A stretch of 64,000 nt of DNA from NCBI GenBank assembly GCA_973895155.1, contig OZ316895.1, positions 24,614,001-24,678,000 of the forward strand. The letters run 5' to 3'. Below the pieces are notes generated by a model. That model was not told where the DNA came from, did not search any database, and saw nothing but the letters and a program-made list of their open reading frames with translations. The stretch comes from Marsupella aquatica. Its lineage: Eukaryota > Marchantiophyta. Shown piece after piece: positions 24,337-35,776 of the stretch. The stretch's first letter is position 1; each line of letters begins with the position of its first letter. A program made the translations under genes and the position numbers.

Positions 24337-27300
24337 TCACTCATTGATCTCCTCAGAATTAAGGGCCAGTGGGCTCTCAATGTTCTCCCACGGTTTAAGT
24401 GCTTCATGGAGTTGCGTCAAAGCCTTACGTAATTGTCTCCTTTTCCTCTCAGAATTACAGACCTCAAGCATCGTTCTCAGATGCCTAGGTGTGTTACGCA
24501 GAACAACCCATCCTGGAAGACGGCCTAAGAATTGTGAGTACGTGGCAGCGTTCCTCTCTTTCCATATGCTGGAACAAAGTTCCATAATCATCACAATCGG
24601 GCCAGGTTTCCTTTTGTGCAATCTCAAGGATGTGGTGATCGCCTCATGCAGAGTTCCCATCGGTATGGCGAGGGCGTCTGCATGCTGAACCAATTGTTGT
24701 ACTTCTCTCCATCGAGCGGTAACAGTTTGGCAACTGAAGAACAGATGTTCCGTGGTCTCAACCTGATTTTTGCAGCGGATGCAAATGCCATCTGAAACAT
24801 CCCAATGAAGAGCCCTGTTGTTGGTAAAAAAACCATGATTCAGCAAGCGCCAAAGAAAGAAATGCACCTTCGGGAAGGACCATCCTCCCCAGAGCTTCTT
24901 CCAATGTATTTTCCAGTATTGGGCAGTGCCATTCTCTCCCCACCTGCGATTCAGCTAATCAACGTCCAGCACCGTGGTTTGGTGGCACTGTCCCCATATC
25001 TGCGTGGTGAATTGCCATCCTTTGTTCTTACCACGCCAATTCCACTGCCATCCGTCACAGTCTTGCAGTTTACCGTTCATTTTTATATTACCTTTCTGGA
25101 GTCTGTGGTAGAACATACCAAATTCCACAATTCCAATCAACCTAGTGTTGCGAATCTGTTGCTGGAGTTCTTCCCCTGGCACCCAAGCACCCTGCATTGT
25201 CAAGAGGTCATTCAGATTTTTTATACCCCTATTCATGAAGAATCTTCTCAAGTCTTTACCTTGTTGTTCCATGAGAGAGTTATTTCTCAGGTACAGTAAG
25301 ATGGTCTATTCCATTGAGAGGTGTGCAGGAATCTGTCCTTCCCCAAAGTTGAACTTCAGTTGTTTACTATTCTGAAACTAGCCCATGAGCAGTCCTTTCA
25401 GAGTAGGAGAACCCTGTACTCGAAGTCCTTCATCGATCAACAATGCTTCAATGGCAGTCCAGTATTTTCTCTCTCTCTTTCCTGGCCCAAACTTGAGATT
25501 CATCTTGATGATCTCCTGTGCAATTTCCACCCACTTGCAATCTGCCGTAGAGATGAATTTTGTGATGTGTCTCATCTTCAGTGCCAGAGCATGTTCTTGA
25601 AAGGACTGAATTCCCAGCCCTCCATCCTCCTTGGGAGTAGCAATCACATCCCAAGCAATGAGGGCTTTCTTGTAGTCATCATTGGGTGTAGTACCCCATA
25701 AAAACCTGCGGCACACTTTTTTAATTTCTTGGAATCCCTTCTTCTGCAGCGCCAGAGTCATCAAGTGATAGGTAGGGATCGCTTTGAGGACATGTTTGAG
25801 CAGTACTGTCCTTCCCGTCATAGAGAGACTCTTGTTAGACCAATGGCACAGTCTCTTCCTTAATTTCCCTACAAGAAAGGCGGCCTCATGTGATGGACGG
25901 AGCTTGTAGCCACTCGGGCATCCAAGATATTCAGTGATCTCCCAAAATTTGTTCGTACTGCTGAATAATCTCCCGGGCCGTTTGGAAGTTCTCTTCAGAC
26001 ACAGCAAGAAACAGGCCTGTGTCATCCGCAAACAATTGATGACATAACCACTTGTTATCACCAAACTCCAATCCCGTCAGTTCTCCATTCTCAATTTTCT
26101 TCTTATAGAGTGCCATCAGCGGCTGAGTAGTGAGAGCAAACAGGATCGAGGATAGTGGGCACCCTTGCCGCACTCCCCGGTTCAGCATAATCTGATCAGT
26201 AAATCGTCCATTGATGTGGACTTTGGAGTGTGTGTGCTCGACCAGCCCTTTCACCATAGTGATAACCTGTTCGTCAAAATTCATCGCTCTCATCACAGCC
26301 CACAAGAAAGAATGCTCAACCGTGTCGTAAGCTTTGGCAAAGTCAAGCTTAAGGAACAACAGGGGTTTCTTGTTGGTCGTAGAAAATTCTTGTGCAAGCT
26401 TGAAGTTCAGGAGATTATCTAGAATGTCTCTCCCCTCCAAGAACCCAGTCTGTTGAGGGTCCACCAGCTTGTTGGCTACCTTTTTGATCCTATTAGCAAC
26501 AAGCTTTGCGATCATTTTTTCAGTAATTAAGGGTGAGCATGGTAAGAGGTCGCCAATTGCTTAGTTCCAGAACGTCAAGATTCTTAGGAATAAGCTTGAT
26601 GACTCCAGAAACCGCTCGAGACATCATCCTCCCGTCCTGCCAATAAGCCTGCCTGAATCATTTTGACACAAGCCGGCTTCATGAATTCCCATCCTTTCAG
26701 CAGCATTTCTGTGGGACTCCATCAATACCGGGTGATTTTTCCTTCGGTAGCGAGAAAACCATCTTCTCAATTTCCTCCTCTGTAGGTAACAGAGTGATGG
26801 CAGCTTGGTTTTCCTGGTGTGTTACCTTGTGGTGGATCATCCCCAACGTTTCCTCAAGGACAGTGTGATGTTCTGCCACCTGTGGATCAGCTGTGTAAAG
26901 TGTCGAGTAGAAATCATGGATTTCTTTCAGGATGTGTGCTTCGTCTTCAGTTATGTCGCCCGTGGTTTTCTTCAGTCGTTTGATGCTCTCTTTCGCTTGC
27001 TTGGCTTTCAGTTGGTTGAAGAAGTACTTGGTAGGTGCTTCTCCAAGCTTCAGCCAACGAACATGGCTCTTCCTGCGAGTTCTGATGGCGTCTTGTTTCG
27101 TCGTCTCCCTGGTGCTTTCTTCAATTCTGTTGAGTTCAGCCACCTGAGTGGGGGTGGGATTGTGTCCCATCTCCATTCTGAGCCGTTGCAATTCCTCTCC
27201 AGTCCGTGTGGAAGGGTTGGCAGTTCTTTTCCACTTTTCAGTTTGAGATAGCTTCTTGACAGCTCCCCAGGTCCAATTAATCCTTGGATCCCGGTTCTCC

Positions 27301-28158
27301 TTTCTGGTTGTCATTCCATACCTTCTCTACTTTGACCTTGAGTTCTGGAGTGTCAAAGAGATTAGCATCCATTTTAAAGTAGGTTGCTTTCCTATCCGTT
27401 CCCACAGTACTCCTCTGTTTTAATACAAAAGTGGTGACCATTGGAATGTGATCGGAAACAGTCTCTCTTCCATCATGAATGCAGGACTTCCCAAATTCGC
27501 ACCACTGGTTCCTATTACTGCTGTAGTTGCGATCTAATCTAGATTGATCATAGCGGTCAGACTTTCTGGCCTGTCTAGTAAACTGTGGCCCCATCCGAGT
27601 TCCGGTGCACAGGTAGTTGTCTACCAAATCCAGGTGATCCACTAATTGGAACCAGGCTCTGGCTTCAGACCCATGAATAAATGCTGATGGTCCAGCCACA
27701 TCATCCCACAAGTCCGTCATGTTCCAATCACCGCACATGATCCAGTTGGACTCTTTGAGATTCACCAAAAGCCACTTCCAGAGATTGATCCGATTTCTTT
27801 GTTCATTGGGGGCATACACAAATCCAATACTGATCTCTCCAATGCTAGATTGAATAGTAGCCCACACGAAGGATCCATCTCCTCTCCTTCCCTTATCCAG
27901 AACAGGGTACGATTTCGGTATCAATAAGGCAGCGCCCACTTTCCCGTCCTTAGTGCAGTCAACCAGTTTAGTGCTGTCCTGATTGAGAAGACCAAGTTGG
28001 AAGAGTGTCTTCTTCTCTTTAATCTTGAGCTCCTGGAAGCAGCAGATGGATTGCTCCAACTGGTTGTTTCTAATCCATTTGCACATTTGATTAAGCCTCA
28101 CCGGGTCACCCATTCCCCTAACATTCCACTGACTGACAATGATTTCGTCACTCATCAT
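24337..28158 (-). pseudogene. LINE ORF2 (endonuclease - reverse transcriptase), broken
   Basis: It starts at ATG 28158. The endonuclease region (28158-27277) shows QWNVRGMG, CFQELK, CGDWN, RLDRNY and SDHIPM, the expected catalytic blocks of an APE-type nuclease. Reverse transcriptase follows: SPGIDGVP, GFLEGRDI, LKLDFAKAYDTVEH, NRGVRQGCPLS and the active site FADD (F for the usual Y), then a thumb with YLGCPSGY and LSMTGRTVLLKHV. The C-terminal zf-RVT (24867-24337) shows FFLWRLL, CIRCKNQVETTEHLFFSC. The frame changes near 27.3 kb, between 26.7 and 26.5 kb, and near 25.97 kb. In-frame stops lie near 25378 and 24955. The intact protein would be about 1,270 residues, normal for plant LINEs. It would have nicked the target and copied the RNA in place. 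Confidence 0.9.
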
Positions 28159-28696
28159 AAAGTATTATTCGTATTGTGTGCCAGGAGAGTGGATGGTCCG
28201 GCCGTTTTGTTATCTCTTGTCTCCTTTGTTGCCTTTTCTATGCTCCCCTTGCGTGTTTCTCAACCTGAGTTGTTGTTGGCGGTTTTTCTTCTTGCTTGGT
28301 TGAATTGCAACTTCCCGGGCTCAGCTCCTCCTGTGCGCTCACCTTCGTTGTAGGGGATTTCTTCTGGGAGGACGTCTGCCATTTTCCTGTCACTAGCAAA
28401 CGCAGGAATCGCAGGAGGATAAGTGCTCTTTTTGGTATTTTTGGTTTGTTGTCTGATTGGTGTTCCTGAATTTGTTGGGGAGGAGCCAGGTCCAGTACCC
28501 CACACTGTAATTGGTGAGCTTGTTGCTTTCCGCGCATTTTTGGCATTTTCGGTCTCCATTGGGTCAGCTTCAGCACTCACTTCTCCTTCTTGATTGATGT
28601 TCTCTTCACTGCTGTGATCTGTGGTGCTTTTAGGCACAGGAATGACGTCCGACTCGATGACCGGGTGTTCTCCCTCCCTGCTAGTGGTGTTTTCCA

Positions 28697-30405
28697 CTCG
28701 GTTTAGTGGATGTTCTGTTTTTGCTTGATCCTGTGGAGAAGTGCTCTGTGGTTGTTCACTTCTTGTATCTTCCCCGATCCTTATTTTCTCAACTACGATC
28801 TCTCCTTCCTCAAGTTCAAACAGAACGGCTAGTGCTTCAAAGGGATTAGTGTCCCGAGTCTGGTTCGTGAATTGCTCTCTCGCGTGCTCCTCTTGGTTGT
28901 CCTGGGCTTGACCAATGTAAACCCCTCTTGATCAACCTGCCCTCGCTGTTCTGATTTATTGTCATTGTGATCCCTGTTTTGACCCTGCATTTCCTGTGGG
29001 TGTTGTTGTCCTTCGTTTCCTCTCTCTCTACTATTCTTGTTGGTGCAACAGTATCTCGCTATATGACCTCTCTGTTTGCAGGCAAAACAGGCATCCGGTA
29101 GTGTACGATAGATTACGTCAACTCTGTAGTTCCCAACTCCTGGAACTATCATGTCGATATATTCCACAAGATCTTCATTGAGATTACAAAGGACACATCC
29201 ACAGATATGTGAGAATTTACTTCTAGCATGACTGTGCAGTCTGTGCAGAAAGGACCTTGGAAAGGACCTTTCCTACCTTAGCTAGCATCTGATTAGCGTA
29301 GTATCCGAATGCTGGATTCAAGAGTGGGAGATCCACCCATACAGGGGCTTTCGTGGATTTCATTGCTTTTGCATCAAAGACAGCAGTCCAAGGCATTGCA
29401 ATGACCATCCTACGGCCCATCCTGAGATATGGCTCCAATAGGACAGAGTTTTGTTCATCGGGGGTGGATACAACAATCAGGAAAGTATACGATAGAACTT
29501 TGATAAATTTGCTCTATTTTTATCCTCATTCTTTGGCCAGTAACGTCGTGTGCCCATTCTTCAAAGAAATCACAAGAAGGGTTAAAGTCTACCATATATA
29601 TAATGATTCCTCTGTTTTGTAGGTGTAGAACACGGCTAGCTACGATATTTTTGTCGACAATTAGAGTCTCTGACCTCATTCCTGGTGTTGGCTTCTCCGG
29701 CACTTGGGGGAGATGCGTGAGTTGCTCACGGAGATTGTTGTGAGTCATGTACATCCCGGCTTCTTTGTCCAAATTTTTGTCGTAGGGATTCTCGTCCTCC
29801 TCGTCAGTTGGATGCATCTCTGTGTCATCTTCTTCCACTGGGTCCCAGACAGGATCCAGGAACCCAAAATGTCCTGTCCCTCTGTGGTCACGTCCTTCTG
29901 TAGTCGTAGGAGTCAGGTTGCTGCTTCCGTGGTGAATGTTCGACTGTACTTCCTTCCGGGTCCCTCCATCTGCTGCTTGCGTGTGCCTGTTGCTGGTGTG
30001 GTGCCCCATTGAGTGGTGATTGTCGGAGGTTAAAGTGTCCCTGTTCTGACTTCCGTGCGCCAGTTGGTTCCTGGTACTGTTATCAATAGCTTTAATACTG
30101 TGCTCCTTCTGCTGCGAATCATTAGCTCTGTTGCCCCAGGCATTACTCCCACTGGCTCGTGTCTCTCTCTTCTGAGCTGCTCTTTTTAGTTTGCCTACCT
30201 CGACCTCTTGATTCCTGCTCTGGTCAGTTCTTTTGTCAGTATGCTCGTGCATTCCCTGACGTTGCGCTTCTTCACCTGAAACTTGTGTTTCCATGTTCAT
30301 TTCCACATCGCATGCGTGGTTCACTTCTTCAGCTTGACACTCCTTTCCTTTAGGGCGGCCACTCTCATTCTCTGTTATCTCTCGACTTGTTGTTCTGTTT
30401 GCCAT
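28697..30405 (-). pseudogene. LINE ORF1 (nucleic-acid binding, CCHC knuckle), broken
   Basis: The first ATG in the long frame is at 30405 (MANRTTSR). The head is polar and low in complexity, rich in Glu, Thr, Asn and Gln. The core (about 29700-29220) has hallmarks of the DUF4283-type ORF1 of plant LINEs, including APVWVDLPLLNPAFGYY. A CCHC knuckle follows near 29090-29050 (CFACKQRGHIARYC). A trailing block (about 28840-28770) reads NPFEALAV, then ELEEGEI, seen in many such proteins. The frame shifts near 29.45, 29.2 and 28.85 kb. An acidic, polar tail continues in the plus-two frame to about 28260. The intact protein would have bound the LINE RNA. Confidence 0.8.
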
Positions 30406-30562
30406 GCTACTCGTTCTACTTGGATTCGATTCAGTAACCTCTTCGAATTCCTTCACATTGCCCTTTCAAGAGGCTCGAGCAGTTCGACTAGTAGAAACGA
30501 CGATCCTCCCTGCGGGAATGCCATTGCCCGTTTCTCCAATGCTCTCCCGGTGATTCACAATC

Positions 30563-30576
30563 ATTTGAGAGTCACC
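30563..30576. repeat. Target-site duplication, 5' side of LINE
   Basis: ATTTGAGAGTCACC is identical to 23878-23891. The insertion therefore occurred at a single 14-bp site. Confidence 0.9.
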
Positions 30577-31000
30577 CTCTAGAGGCTTCACTCTAGAGTG
30601 TAGCCATGGAAACTACTTTAATTTGCATCAAGTTTTACTCGTAAGATAGATAGCTGCAAGCTTCATCAAGAACTATAATACAATGTTGGTCTTCAAATGC
30701 AGTGGTACTCTTTTGAATTTGAAGGGCCAAAAGGTAAAGAATCTGACCAAAGAGAAAGAATAATCCAAAATAGAATTATAAATAGTGTGAAGGAAAGAAT
30801 GACACTTTTTCCAAGCAAAAAATAAAGAGGACTGCCAATGCAACATAATCAAGTACTTTCTTAACCATCCATGCATACAAAATACCCCTCTCCATGCTTA
30901 GACATCCATACCAAGTACCCCCATGATATTCTATGTCACAAAAGTAGCTTAATTGATTTCAAATATTACATAATGTATTAGAAAAACCTTTTTGTGCAAT

Positions 31001-31397
31001 GAGATCTTTTAATTATAAAACCAAAATAGCAGTGACATCTTTTACTTGACTACATCTTTGAAAACATGATTTCTTTTTACTTGACTATACCTTAAATGAC
31101 ACAACAATATCTCTGGTGCCACAACATCTCTTTAATTGATGACATCTTTTTACTTGAATACATCTTTCACATAATGATATCTTTCTACTTGATGACATTG
31201 TTTTACTTCACAAGATCTTTGGTGACATTACTCATTTTTTCTGAATGGCATCTTCTTATTTCATGATGTTTTTTTCTAAACGACACTTTTTACTTCATGA
31301 CATCTTTTACATAACAACATCTTTGGCGACACACCTCTGTTTTTCTTAACAAAATCTTTTGTGTAACGCATGGGTATTGAGCTAGTGTACTAGAATA
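31001..31397. repeat. Diverged 17/18-bp minisatellite, about 20 units
   Basis: The sequence can be laid out as about twenty successive units of 17 or 18 bases close to GACATCTTTTTACTTGAT. The first T-rich core and the AC/GAT junction recur at each step, with heavy drift. The right end reads GCATGGGTATTGAGCTAGTG. On the opposite strand this gives a head ACTAGCTCAATACCCATGCG followed by units near AAAAGATGTCATGAAGTA. The same head and unit type appear at 48551-48670. The period was found by eye. Confidence 0.75.
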
Positions 31398-31940
31398 CTG
31401 CTTTTGATACCTAACTATCTAAGTATGGATGACAAACTTTCAGTCACTCTAATTGTTAGCACCATAAGTGGTCAATGACAGCACAAGCCAATCCCTACTT
31501 TTAGACCATAGGTCGTTTGGATTTTTCAAAATGCCAAGAGTAATTTTGTAAAGTTACCAATATTTCAGTCTGCCATTACATGTAGTATTGGGTAGTGTTG
31601 TCAATTTATTTGGAGTACTCTTGGATGCCCAAAGTTTGCCACCACTGTTCTTTGATATCTTCCTCTATGATAAAGTCTGACAGAATGATTACTTGAATCA
31701 ATTCAAAGCCGGGTTGCACTGGTGGTATGACAGGTCATTTTTCAGTTCAAAGTGTAGGCAATTGTATGGGCAATTTGAGATATATTAGTGTAGTTTAGAG
31801 CAGTTTGGTTAGTCCATTAGGGCATGTCAAAATTCTCCCATAAGCAGTGTCTTATGGCTATGAATGTTTGGACTTAAGTGGCAAATGGGGTATATATTTT
31901 GGTCTCCAATAGGGTATGTCTTGTAACTCAATTAAGGCTC

Positions 31941-32065
31941 AATACATAAAATGATATTACAACCAAAACAAAATCACTCTCGGTTACCAAAATGTATCTA
32001 AAGTACATAAAATGGTGCTATAGCCAAGACAAAATTACTGTCGGCTACCAAAATACATACGCCAT
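31941..32065. repeat. ~61-bp tandem repeat, about two copies
   Basis: Copies begin near 31941 and 32002. Each contains TACATAAAATG, a middle with CCAA(A/G)ACAAAAT, and CTACCAAAAT or GTTACCAAAAT. A partial third start (CATAAAATGATAT) follows at about 32063. Confidence 0.75.
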
Positions 32066-32120
32066 AAAATGATATATCCAAAAATAATAATAAAGGAACA
32101 CTTTGGGGATAACTTTAACA

Positions 32121-32130
32121 CCCCTAATAG
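32121..32130. repeat. Target-site duplication, left side of foldback element 1
   Basis: CCCCTAATAG is identical to 33128-33137 on the other side of the element. Confidence 0.85.
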
Positions 32131-33127
32131 GAGATATATGCTTGATGGGCCCCATGGTGAACCTTTCTTACCTGATGGGCCCCTAGGGAACTTTTTTTAC
32201 CAAGTAGGACCCCTCTTAATGACCAGTACACATGTTCTTGTGTGGTGCCTACACCTGTCCTTGTGTGGTGCCTACTATGTATGGTGACTCCAAGCAAACT
32301 GCACAGTTGAACCGTGCGGTCAACCTTGCATGGTTGACCGAGAAACCACGGAGATGATTTGGGAGAAACCGCGAAAAGCGATTGCCGCTGTTGAATCTAT
32401 GATTTGAAGACAATATGCATTATGTCTTCGGATTCACTGGGTTAATGCCTGAAGACACAATGAATTATGTCTTCGGGTTCAAATTTTTACCGTATTGTGG
32501 GGTAGTTACTAGGTATGTTTTTCATGTTACGCACATGGGTTTTTCACGATGTTTTCATGCACGACTGTCAGCGTCAGTGTGGGGTACCTCCAAATGTCCA
32601 CAAAGAATATTCAAGTTCAATGTTCGGAATTTGCCTACTGCCGCCACAACAAAAATTGGCAAATGATTGACAAATGCGCTCAAAAAATGGTAATACTCCT
32701 CTATGTAATGCATACAAACAATTTCCAAAGAAGATAGACCCAAAGGTGTCGGGTGCACCCTAAACCCTAAACCTTGAAACACGGGAAGACATAATTCATT
32801 GAGTCTTCAGGCATTAACCCATTGAATCCGAAGACATAATGCATAATGTCTTCAAATCATAGTTTCGACAGCGGCAGTCGCTTTTCGCGGTTTCTCCCGA
32901 ATCATCTTCGTGGTTTCTCGGTCGACCATGCAAGGTTGACTGCATGGTTCAACTGTGCAGTTTTCTTGGAGTCACCATACATAGTAGACACCACACAAGG
33001 ACAGGTGTAGGCACCACACAAGAACATGTGTACTGGTCATTAAGAGGGGTCCTACTAGGTAAAAAAAGTTCACTAGGGGCCCATCAGGTAAGAAAGGTTC
33101 ACCAGGGGGCCATCAAGCATATATCTC
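32131..33127. mobile_element. Foldback element copy 1 (Mutator-like, long inverted arms)
   Basis: The 997-base element starts GAGATATATGCTTGATGG and ends with the inverse. Its arms, 32131-32474 and 32785-33127, are about 344 and 343 bases, inverted and highly similar along their whole length. They enclose a 310-base spacer. Perfect 10-bp target duplications and long terminal inverted repeats fit non-autonomous Mutator-like elements. The arms contain nested hairpins (CGGTCAACC with GGTTGACCG, GAAGAC with GTCTTC several times). The spacer contains a CCCTAAACCCTAAACC stretch, like plant telomere DNA. Short frames inside (32415-32737) are shared with copy 2 because the DNA is shared, and show no transposase. 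Confidence 0.85.
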
Positions 33128-33137
33128 CCCCTAATAG
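33128..33137. repeat. Target-site duplication, right side of foldback element 1
   Basis: CCCCTAATAG is identical to 32121-32130. Confidence 0.85.
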
Positions 33138-35332
33138 TGATTTTGTCTTGCCATAAAAAGAGCTTGAAAGAGCCCTGCTTTGACAAGCCCTATGGGCATC
33201 ATGGGCAACGTGCCTTTACTTCAGGGCATTACTAAGTTCAAAGGACCCGGAAAGAGACAAACTTCTAAGTTAGAGACCATAGTTTTTCAAAGGAAGAGAC
33301 AATGGAGCAAAGTTCAAGTAACACTTGTCATTGCAATCGGATTTGGGAATCATTCGCACACTTTTAGCCGTGGGAATCAGCGCCATCAGTTCTCATCCAT
33401 CAATCCATGAGATCTTCGTTCGCAGGCTTTCGGCGGCAGGATGCAGCGGACGCTTTTGCTGTAGAAGTTAGTCATGCCCCGCCCTCACGGCCTTATTGAC
33501 GCCGGCACGCTTTTTCATGGAAAGCTGTCGAGGAACATGCAAGCCGGTGAGGTGTATGTAACATTTAACTATGTGTGTGCCCCAAAGCATTCCGGGGAAC
33601 ATGCAACCGGTGTATGTATGTGCCCCAGAGCGTTGCGCACCCGGGGCTGGTTCCTCAATGGCTCGATGACTCGATCGCGAGGTTCAACCTCAGCCAAGGA
33701 AGCAGCTAAGATAGACCAGCAATTAGTTAAGGCATAGTCAAGTACAGTAGTCATGGTTTAGAGCGATCTTCGTTGACCACGCCACCGTTTCATAGACTCC
33801 TGTATCAGCAGCTGACAACATAATACCATTATTGTTTTGGCAGTACCAAATACTTTCACAGGCCGTGGGCACCCAGCGTGATAACCACATGGTTTTCGTG
33901 GGTTTCGCCACTCTGAAAAGTTGATAGAATGGTCTCAAATTGGGCGGCCAGACTTTGACGGGAGGGGGATCTTTCGCCATTAGCCAGGTTTATGGATCAG
34001 TCGGCGTCTGAAAGGTCCAGCAAGAATTCGAGGAACTTACTCACTCGGGATAAGAATCAGGATTGAAACATTGGCACCTCATATGGTCGGCCCGAAGGCT
34101 TTTGAGGTTCGCCTGCCCGTGCTCAACAACTGTCTTCAGTCATCCGTGCTTCGGTTGGATAAAATACAACACGTCCCTTACCTACCCACCTTGCCTTTCA
34201 AATGAGCTTTTCCGGAACGCTCACCAGCTCGTGAGTGGGCGGACACGGAATACTATTGTGGTCGCCTCAATCGTCTGATTGCACTTCCCTGAGGTAATTC
34301 GCACATCCTTGATTCGGTTAAATCCGTCAACTATCCAATCTGGTCTTCGAATACCGATCGAACTTTGTTTAGCTACACATGACGATTTCAGCCCTGCCAC
34401 GAATTGCAGTCTATTGACGGGTTTTGGTCTACCGAAACTGCGGGCTCTAGGAGCACAGCACAGGGCTCATACTTGCGGACTTGACACATTGCAGATAGGT
34501 GATTGCCTTGTTGGTTGGGGGTTGCTGAGAGGGTAAGGATGAGCATTTCCTTGGTCGTATAACGGATCGCAGATGCGGAGAGCGCATCCTAGAGGCTGGC
34601 CTCATTGGTGTTGGGGCTTCATGCAGAGAGGACGACTTCGAAGTACTACCGCATTACAAGAGACGCGGATACATTGCTCCACCTTTGCAGCGAATTCAAC
34701 CAGAAGCGTAGCTCGCTCAGCGCCGTAAAGCAGATTCGTCCGGAACTTGCAAATTCTTGAGCGGAGTAAGGTAAACTTCAAAGCCACTGAAGGATTTCTG
34801 GCTAATTAGACTGAGAAGGCTGACCTGACTGTGTACTTCGAAGCTCTTAGTCGGAATCGTGCTGAACCTCTGATGCCTCTTCTCCACCTGTCACTGTTTT
34901 GGTTTTGTCATATGGTTACTTGTAGAGAGAGAGCCTCGACGTTTCCTTGCATCCGCCTTGAAATGCATTGGAGTTTGGACTCGCTGCTAAAGCATGAGGT
35001 CTCCTCTCCGGATAGATTGCAGTAAGGAGTGCTGGTGGCATGCACGATCCCAGAGCAATTTTCCGAGGATATAGGGCTTCTTTTCATTTGGGCACTTTTG
35101 CCCTCAGTGGCATTAATGGGCTGCTTTCTAAGCTCCACTATTCCTTAAACGAATTCGTGACTTCTGCACATGGTCTTGATTGTTGTTCCAGATTGCTACC
35201 GATATAGCTGAGAAGTGTTACAAACGGTTTCGAGCCTTCGACGCCAACAGAAGAGAGCAATCGGGGAAGCTTTGAACTTAATCCGGAAGGTGTCAACACG
35301 GCGAGTCTGAATTGGTCGGAAAATCTGTCGTT
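33138..35332. other. Stretch upstream of HMA gene 3, no other gene seen
   Basis: Short frames only. A diverged duplication near 33530-33640 repeats GGAACATGCAA, CCGGTG, and GTGTGCCCCA or a variant. The last few hundred bases should hold the promoter and leader of gene 3. I see no convincing TATA box. Confidence 0.5.
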
Positions 35333-35776
35333 ATGATGTCGGGTATGATGTCCATGCAGGAAATGTTTTATGGGGAGAGGGAGGAAGTGTGGATTATGAA
35401 GCCTGAGAAGAAGGAGAAGGACGACGGGAAAAAGGGTGATCCTCCACCTAAGCCGCCTCCACCGACACCCATGGAAACCAATTTCGGGCCATTGTTTCCA
35501 CACTACCACAAACCCTACACTGCACCGGCAGCCCAGGCTCCAAAGAAACCGCCCGCGACCAAAAACGTCGAGTTGAAGGTCGACATGTGTTGTGAAGAGT
35601 GCGAAGAGTCGGTGATTTTGACTTTAGCATCCGTCGAAGGAGTCAAGAAGATCACTTGTGACATCCCCAAAGAGAAGGTGACCGTGGTGACAACGAACGA
35701 TACTAGCGCTGACGACATTTTGATGGAGTGCCGGAAGGCCTTTCGGAAGTCGAGATTGTGGACGAAGGACGACTGA
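35333..35776 (+). CDS. HMA-domain metal-binding protein with Pro/Lys-rich linker, gene 3
   Basis: The single exon encodes 147 residues from ATG 35333. ATGs at 35336, 35345, 35348 and 35354 are in frame, so the exact start is uncertain; the frame is open upstream only to a TTG. The head has MSMQEMFYGE, resembling the NEFF head of genes 1 and 2. Residues 24-75 are a Lys/Asp-rich then proline-rich linker. The HMA fold spans about 78-143: LKVDM, then Cys86-Cys87-Glu-Glu-Cys90, VEGV, Cys109-Asp, KVTVV, and Trp143 near the end. An acidic pair next to the binding cysteines is unusual against the CEGC of genes 1 and 4. The tail is TKDD, so no CaaX box. No introns are seen, unlike gene 2. The family role is binding a soft metal or a partner protein in the cytosol or nucleus; which one is unknown. 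Confidence 0.85.
   Translation: MMSGMMSMQEMFYGEREEVWIMKPEKKEKDDGKKGDPPPKPPPPTPMETNFGPLFPHYHKPYTAPAAQAPKKPPATKNVELKVDMCCEECEESVILTLASVEGVKKITCDIPKEKVTVVTTNDTSADDILMECRKAFRKSRLWTKDD

Larger units (their letters stand above)
23892..30562 (-). mobile_element. Full-length but broken LINE retrotransposon
   Basis: This 6.67-kb non-LTR element is inserted on the minus strand. Its limits are set by perfect 14-bp target duplications and, at the 3' end, an A-rich tail interrupted by G, preceded on the minus strand by a run of about 13 C. Read 5' to 3' it has a ~155-base leader, ORF1 (charged head, DUF4283-like core, CCHC knuckle), and ORF2 (APE endonuclease, reverse transcriptase, zf-RVT). Both ORFs carry frameshifts and stops, so this copy should not move by itself. 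The full length and intact target duplications suggest moderate age. The flanking DNA at 30.56-30.60 kb shares short motifs (GAGAGTCACC, CTTCACTCTAGAG) with the duplicated segment at 48.35 kb, so the target may itself have been a repeat. Confidence 0.92.
30577..32120. other. AT-rich stretch with no recognisable gene
   Basis: No coding region is seen. It contains the 17/18-bp array (31001-31397) and a 61-bp tandem repeat (31941-32065), listed separately, and ends at the target duplication of the foldback element. Confidence 0.55.

Noticed and set aside
30990-31400. CRISPR-like spaced repeat
   Set aside because: Units are contiguous and diverged, with no constant repeat separated by unique spacers, and the context is a plant nuclear genome.
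32415-32737. Frames conserved between 32.5 kb and 61.2 kb as a shared protein
   Set aside because: Both lie in the spacer of the same foldback element. The DNA is equally conserved outside the frames and there is no transposase motif.
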